NCBI GenBank assembly: GCA_009760855.2 | Contig: WPIO01000060.1 | Coordinates: forward strand, 322,501-386,500 | Source: Cristatella mucedo | Taxonomy: Eukaryota > Bryozoa > Phylactolaemata > Cristatellidae | Direction: 5' to 3' | DNA length: 64,000 bases | Shown: piece after piece, positions 60,801 through 64,000 of the stretch | How the letters are laid out: the number at the start of each line of letters is the position of its first letter | Numbering within the stretch: position 1 is the first letter of the stretch | The notes under the pieces: generated by a model | The model's database searches: none | The model's input: the letters and a program-made list of their open reading frames with translations, nothing else | What the model was told of the DNA's origin: nothing | Program-made: the position numbers and the translations under genes

Positions 60801-61458
60801 GTTGTGTGTATTAATGTCATGATAACACGATCCTTCCTCTGTTCGGTGCATTCGGTGCCCCTCGACTATCAAGGTCACTAGGATATATACAATACCGTTA
60901 TTTGTTCTCTGCTATGTGAGGTGACAAGGTGACATTCGCGGTAATCTTGGCACGATGATTGTGCAGTGTGCACTCTCGTGGGTAGAAATAACTTGACATT
61001 TTTTCTGACCATTACTAGCAAAGGAAGGTGCCACCTGTAACTCGTAGGACTCCCTAGCTTTGGTGGCATTGTGTTGGAAAAATCTTGCAGCACTTTTCTT
61101 TTGATAGCATAGCAAGTCTCATGATGCTTGCTTGTATAGGTTTGTGCTACCGGCTGTTGCCGATGTCAAATTTGTTGGGAAACAAAAATAACCCGGAGTT
61201 ATACGGGTAGCACTAGCTATGTGAGCTCGTCATCTGCATATACTGATTGCTTATATAGCTGCCGTGTTCAGTACTGTCTCAGATGTTTACTGTCATCCTG
61301 GCCCATATCTATTTATTCTAAGGTTCTGCTTCCAATGTGGGGTTCTATTTTTATAGGTTTCTCTCTGGAAAGAAACGGCTGAAGGCCAGTGGACATGTAT
61401 CAGCAACTTGCTAAAGGGCCAGGGACCAGTGGCCAATGGTGACGCTCTCAAGCCGTGA
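51488..61458 (+). CDS. SEC13: SEC13 WD40 protein (COPII / Nup107-160 / GATOR2)
   Basis: Ten exons joined in consistent phases give 308 aa (human 322). SEC13 is a six-bladed WD40 protein completed in trans by SEC31 in the COPII outer coat on ER exit sites, by a nucleoporin in the nuclear pore Y-complex, and in GATOR2. Diagnostic blocks are [113 protein letters not shown] and a final VSLWKE. The loop before KRFVSCGSD is shorter than in human. The first coding exon carries only the ATG. No clear AATAAA within 300 bp of the stop. Confidence 0.97.
52287..52331 (+). CDS. SEC13: SEC13 coding exon 2
   Basis: 45-bp microexon, residues 2-16: [15 protein letters not shown]. Acceptor GTTGTTGTAG, donor GTACGT. 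It encodes the strand that begins the propeller. Confidence 0.95.
52505..52600 (+). mobile_element. LINE-A 3' tail in SEC13 intron 2
   Basis: AAATGTAAAGCGCCTAGAAAG, hairpin and (ATT)n. A further reversed tail piece (TTGTATAGCATTCCAAGAG) follows at 52.60-52.66 kb. Confidence 0.8.
52740..52806. repeat. Alternating purine-pyrimidine GC/GT palindromes
   Basis: Nearly continuous GTGCGTGCGC / CACGCACGTGCGCAC sequence with nested palindromes such as GTGCGCACGCGCAC and GCACGTGC. It has high Z-DNA or cruciform potential. Lies in SEC13 intron 2. Confidence 0.85.
52815..53275. mobile_element. Two SINE-A pieces (+ partial, - full)
   Basis: 52.82-52.91 kb is a plus-strand body fragment (TTTATTGCCCACTGCAAGAG). 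53.11-53.27 kb is a nearly full minus copy (AGCTGATTTAGCAGCCTCG, ACTCGAACCCACGACCTGGG). Confidence 0.75.
53418..53496. repeat. (TG)n microsatellite
   Basis: About 39 uninterrupted TG units in SEC13 intron 2. Confidence 0.97.
53821..53936 (+). CDS. SEC13: SEC13 coding exon 3
   Basis: Residues 17-55: [20 protein letters not shown], then [20 protein letters not shown] repeat 1. Acceptor CTGTTGCAG, donor GTGAGA. Confidence 0.97.
54570..54721 (+). CDS. SEC13: SEC13 coding exon 4
   Basis: Residues 55-106: [20 protein letters not shown] and [22 protein letters not shown] repeat 2. Acceptor TGTTTTAAG, donor GTAAGA. Confidence 0.97.
54770..54845. repeat. CT-rich microsatellite
   Basis: CTGT and CT repeats just after SEC13 exon 4, merging into a pyrimidine tract. 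Confidence 0.9.
54979..55068 (+). CDS. SEC13: SEC13 coding exon 5
   Basis: Residues 106-136: [20 protein letters not shown] and [12 protein letters not shown] repeat 3. Acceptor TGCTTTCAG, donor GTTAGT. Confidence 0.97.
55250..55293 (+). CDS. SEC13: SEC13 coding exon 6
   Basis: 44-bp microexon, residues 136-150: [15 protein letters not shown], matching GEGQWEVKKINNAHT of human SEC13. Acceptor CTTTGTAG, donor GTGAGC. Confidence 0.92.
55294..57097. other. SEC13 intron 6
   Basis: Contains a minus-orientation LINE-A 3' end (55.99-56.35 kb), a SINE-B tail (56.69-56.75 kb, +) and a TA-rich run (56.76-56.79 kb). No other gene seen. Confidence 0.6.
57098..57210 (+). CDS. SEC13: SEC13 coding exon 7
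   Basis: Residues 151-188: [20 protein letters not shown] and [19 protein letters not shown] repeat 4. The inter-strand loop is several residues shorter than in human SEC13. Acceptor GTGCAG, donor GTGTGT. Confidence 0.96.
57395..58480 (-). mobile_element. LINE-A pieces and SINE-A in SEC13 intron 7
   Basis: 57.40-57.63 kb: reversed LINE tail variant. 57.65-57.86 kb: SINE-A, minus orientation, with an expanded GT/GC-rich start. 57.86-58.45 kb: reversed LINE-A C-terminal/RT fragment (GTCTAAAGCACATAC, GAATTCACAAATGCATG). Confidence 0.7.
58003..58026. repeat. G24 homopolymer
   Basis: 24 consecutive G followed by GA and G-rich sequence, within a LINE fragment. Homopolymers of this length are prone to sequencing error. 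Confidence 0.9.
58858..58981 (+). CDS. SEC13: SEC13 coding exon 8
   Basis: Residues 188-229: [20 protein letters not shown] and [22 protein letters not shown] repeat 5. Acceptor CTTCCTCAG, donor GTGAGC. Confidence 0.97.
59490..59627 (+). CDS. SEC13: SEC13 coding exon 9
   Basis: 46 codons, residues 230-275: [20 protein letters not shown] and [22 protein letters not shown] repeat 6. Acceptor TCTTATAAG, donor GTACGC. Confidence 0.97.
59628..61356. other. SEC13 intron 9
   Basis: Contains a minus-orientation LINE-A-related fragment at about 60.23-60.64 kb (TTTGTATAGTGCCCTCAGAC tail; GGTCTCTAACTGTTTTGGGG C-terminal block). No gene otherwise. Confidence 0.6.
61357..61458 (+). CDS. SEC13: SEC13 coding exon 10 (terminal)
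   Basis: Residues 276-308, [20 protein letters not shown] and [13 protein letters not shown], stop TGA 61456-61458. Matches VTLWKESVDGQWVCISDVNK and the GQG of human SEC13. The C-terminal tail is shorter. Acceptor TTTTTATAG. Confidence 0.97.
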   Translation, partial: VSLWKETAEGQWTCISNLLKGQGPVANGDALKP

Positions 61459-63413
61459 GAATTTAACCGTCTGATAGTTGTTATCATTATATACAATTTT
61501 TGCTGTTCTTGACAACTGCCGCCGTCTGCCCGTCTGACGACGTTGGCTGTCAGCTTGCCTCACAAGCGGAAGATTGTGCAGCCGTTATTATTATATAAAT
61601 ATTTATTTCGTACATAACAACGCAGGATATCTTGTGTTTTCGGTAGCAGACCCGATGCATGCCGACGAGATTCCTTGCTGATTAATTCGTTTTGATAGCT
61701 GCTTGCACCAACTTACTCTCACACGCTGTCTGCCGTAAGAAGATCTGTGCTGTGGATGGATACCTGGCATACTCGGGCGATCGTGAGTGCGCCAGTGCCT
61801 TGGTGCCCACTCTGGCCCGAGTCCTTGCTGGGTGCAGTGCCTCTGCCTACACACACCCCCCTTTCGGCCGATAGCTGCTCTCGCTGGCGTAGCTGCTGTG
61901 TGGCGATTGCCCGTCCAACCCTGGTGACTGATTGCATCCTGTGCGACAGTGCTGTGCCACCTGGTTTTAGTCGACCCCGTTCGAGGTCCGTATGCATCGG
62001 CCATAGCGTCCTCGTTCCCTTTGACGAAACGTCATTCGATGTCCGTGCGGAATGGCCCCTGAAATGAGCTGTGTCCGAGCCAATGTCCTATGTACTGTGA
62101 GGGTAGTGTGCTCGGTGATTGCACGTGCATGCTCGCGCACTCGTTCGCCCTCCCTTACCTCTCCTTGCACTTCTTTTTTCTTTAAAAATCGAGTGTCTTT
62201 CGCCGAAAGGTAGTTCTGCGTAGTGTGCTTTTGTAAATGCTGTGCGATGGCTGTTGGACTGCAAGTTGACGTTATTGACAGTGGACTTCCGAGGCTCGTA
62301 GGTCTGGCCGAAGAGGCTGGCCTGAGTGAGTGAGTGAGCAAGCCTGACTCACGACTTTTTCCTTCGTCTGTTACATGTATGCCCGACAGTTTGATGCATC
62401 TTCGAGCGAGCCGATCAGGAGGGGGAGGGGTGCTGAGTTCGACCACACCGTCACACTTACGGTCTCGTTCAACAGCGATGCGACGATGGCGCCTCCAAGG
62501 TTAGTCGACATTTAGAAATGATGAAATCTTTTCTTGTAATCTTTGAGACATCACGAGTGTTTATCCCTGGCCACGGCCTAAATAAGGCTAAGTCCTAGCA
62601 GTGACCTTTCGCACTCAGGCTGCAGGGCTGCTTTGGATTTGCACGAGACAAAATGTATAATTCATCTGTATAGCGCCATAAGAGAACTTAATCACTATTC
62701 GGGCACTTTAATATGCAAACGAGCTCGAGCCCACGACAGGTCGTCAAATAGTCACCTTTACCTTGCTTGGTTCGAAGCAAGCACCTTAACCACTGGGCCA
62801 AACCAGCGCAGCATACAGGCTTTCGAAAAATTGGTCACCATACTTCTTCAGAAGAGTTTCAGGGCACAGAGTTCATAGGTATAAATAGCGACGAGTCACT
62901 GCTCTAAATAGCGATGCCTCGCACACTATTACTTACAGATACCATCATAGACATGTGTCTCTCGTTCGCGCATGCCCCACCAGTACTGTGTCTACGGTCG
63001 GTCGAGCATCGAGCTAGCTTGCCGTGAGAGCAGGGGGATGGGGTAACAACCGCACGGGCAAACTTAGTTGCATGCTTCCAAACCGTTGGTTAGCAAGCCT
63101 GGTCCTTAAAATACTGCAGCACACCTGCATGCCGCCCTGGTTAGGCCTACGGGTGAGGTGCTTTAATGACCAGAGTCGTGGGCTCGTGCCCTGCGACATT
63201 GGCAAACGCTCCTTGATGAAGCTGTCTGTCTTTGCCCCCAAGTCCGACAATAGCCGGCATCTCTCGTGCCGAACGAAAAGCATGACACAAGCAGTGTGAG
63301 ACCGAGCGTATGCTTAGGAAGCGCAGAGCTGCTCGGGAAAGCTGCTGCTGCGAGGTCAAGGACGAGTCTGTGCAGAGACTCCTGCACTTTATGCCCGACC
63401 GGGCGAGCGTGAA
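61459..63413. other. SEC13-PLGRKT spacer
   Basis: Includes a SINE-B copy in minus orientation (62.66-62.81 kb) and a SINE-A head fragment (about 63.13-63.20 kb, +). Minus frames around 61.6-62.45 kb are open but unrecognised. Confidence 0.5.
62660..62815 (-). mobile_element. SINE-B copy, minus orientation
   Basis: CTGTATAGCGCCATAAGAG ... TTCGGGCACTTTAATATG tail, GAGCTCGAGCCCACGAC and the CACCTTAACCACTGGGCC head. Confidence 0.75.
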
Positions 63414-63419
63414 TTTATT
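63414..63419 (-). terminator. PLGRKT: PLGRKT poly(A) signal
   Basis: AATAAA on the minus strand, 174 bp beyond the PLGRKT stop codon. Confidence 0.7.
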
Positions 63420-63592
63420 CGAAAGCGACAAACGGCACGGCACGCGGTGTGCACAGCAGCTGCTGCTTGCTAAACGCCGGGCAGCCGGCGCGCTCTAATA
63501 AGATGGCTGGCGGGGCAGCCGGCGGCCGCAGAATCGGCCCGTGTAATCACGCAATCCCGCCGCTAATCACGTGCTCAACCGAATCGAGCCGA

Positions 63593-64000
63593 CTACTTGC
63601 CGGCCGGCGGCTCCTGCCGGCGGCGCTCGATCTCGCCGAACGACGGGTTGCCATGAGGCAGGGCGAGCCAGCCAGCTTCCTTCTCCATTATGTCGTCGGC
63701 CATGTCGCGGATGCGCGCCATCTTGGTACCGTAGGCCATGTCGTACTGGTAGCCGAAGACGAATGAGATGGGGAGCAGCGGGCCGAGCAGGCCCGGCTTG
63801 CCTCGCGCGGCCGCGCCCAGCACGAGGCCCGTCGACGCGATGCCGAAGAAGGAGCCAGTCCAGAGCAGCAGCTCGCGCTGGCGGGCGATCTGGAACGCCA
63901 TCATGCGCTCTCGCATGGCGTTCTGCATCTGCAGCTGGCGTTCGAGAGTCAGCTGCTGAGTCTGCACCATGAAGTCCTGCTGCTTCTTCACGTTCTCGTC
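63593..64000 (-). CDS. PLGRKT: Plasminogen receptor with C-terminal lysine, 5' partial
   Basis: 135 residues without intron, continuing past the window edge (the first ~8-12 residues are missing; human protein 147 aa). PLGRKT is a two-pass membrane protein whose exposed C-terminal Lys binds plasminogen. Visible, numbered from the edge: DENVKKQQDFM, then an amphipathic RQLQMQNAMRERMMAFQIAR helix (21-40), TM1 about 45-64, TM2 about 70-88 containing FGYQYDMAYGT (human TYQYDLGYGT), the MADDIMEKE region and the end EPPAGK*. The terminal Lys is retained. GC-rich third positions. It converges on SEC13. Confidence 0.97.
   Translation of the reverse strand, partial: DENVKKQQDFMVQTQQLTLERQLQMQNAMRERMMAFQIARQRELLLWTGSFFGIASTGLVLGAAARGKPGLLGPLLPISFVFGYQYDMAYGTKMARIRDMADDIMEKEAGWLALPHGNPSFGEIERRRQEPPAGK

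Noticed and set aside
63571-63972. 133-codon plus frame opposite PLGRKT
   Set aside because: Arg/Ala-rich antisense shadow; the minus strand carries the recognised protein.

Overview
The window is animal (metazoan) nuclear DNA, most likely from an invertebrate. The genes are split by many GT-AG introns, the proteins are animal housekeeping proteins, and most of the remaining sequence is interspersed repeats (one dominant LINE family, two tRNA-like SINE families, LTR-element remains, satellite and microsatellite DNA). I cannot name the species from the sequence.

Four conserved genes can be read with confidence. LLPH (+, coding exons at 10.5 and 20.7 kb, with a 10 kb intron) encodes a small basic nucleolar protein. 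ACTR8 (-, coding exons 2-13 from 47.3 down to 21.2 kb) encodes the INO80-complex actin-related protein 8; its first coding exon was not found. SEC13 (+, ten exons from 51.49 to 61.46 kb, 308 aa, every splice phase consistent) encodes the WD40 protein of the COPII coat, nuclear pore and GATOR2. PLGRKT (-, 63.6 kb to beyond the right edge) encodes the plasminogen receptor with a C-terminal lysine. LLPH and ACTR8 converge tail to tail, with only 349 bp between stop codons. SEC13 and PLGRKT also converge. ACTR8 and SEC13 are divergent.

Layout. 0-4 kb: LINE fragments on both strands. 4.0-4.7 kb: a 74-bp near-perfect hairpin followed by a possible unrecognised two-exon gene. 5-7.5 kb: SINE and LINE pieces and GA/GACA microsatellites. 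7.55-8.25 kb: a very GC- and CpG-rich island with a long minus-strand open frame. 10.5-20.8 kb: LLPH; its intron holds a 3 kb satellite array and a gypsy-like gag remnant. 21.2-47.3 kb: ACTR8; its introns hold a 280-bp GA tract, a gag-only LTR element with a LINE inserted in one LTR, a MITE, and a LINE copy interrupted by a second LINE copy. 47.3-51.5 kb: repeats and the ACTR8/SEC13 intergenic region. 51.5-61.5 kb: SEC13. 61.5-64 kb: spacer and PLGRKT.

The four genes serve separate basic functions (ribosome assembly, chromatin remodelling, vesicle coat/nuclear pore, membrane receptor), and no operon-like cooperation is implied. I found no clearly new biological system. The most interesting structures are the LLPH splice acceptor lying at a SINE 3' end, the 3' hairpin shared by the LINE and one SINE family, the gag-only LTR element, the long hairpin at 4.1 kb, and the antisense overlap of the LLPH and ACTR8 3' ends.
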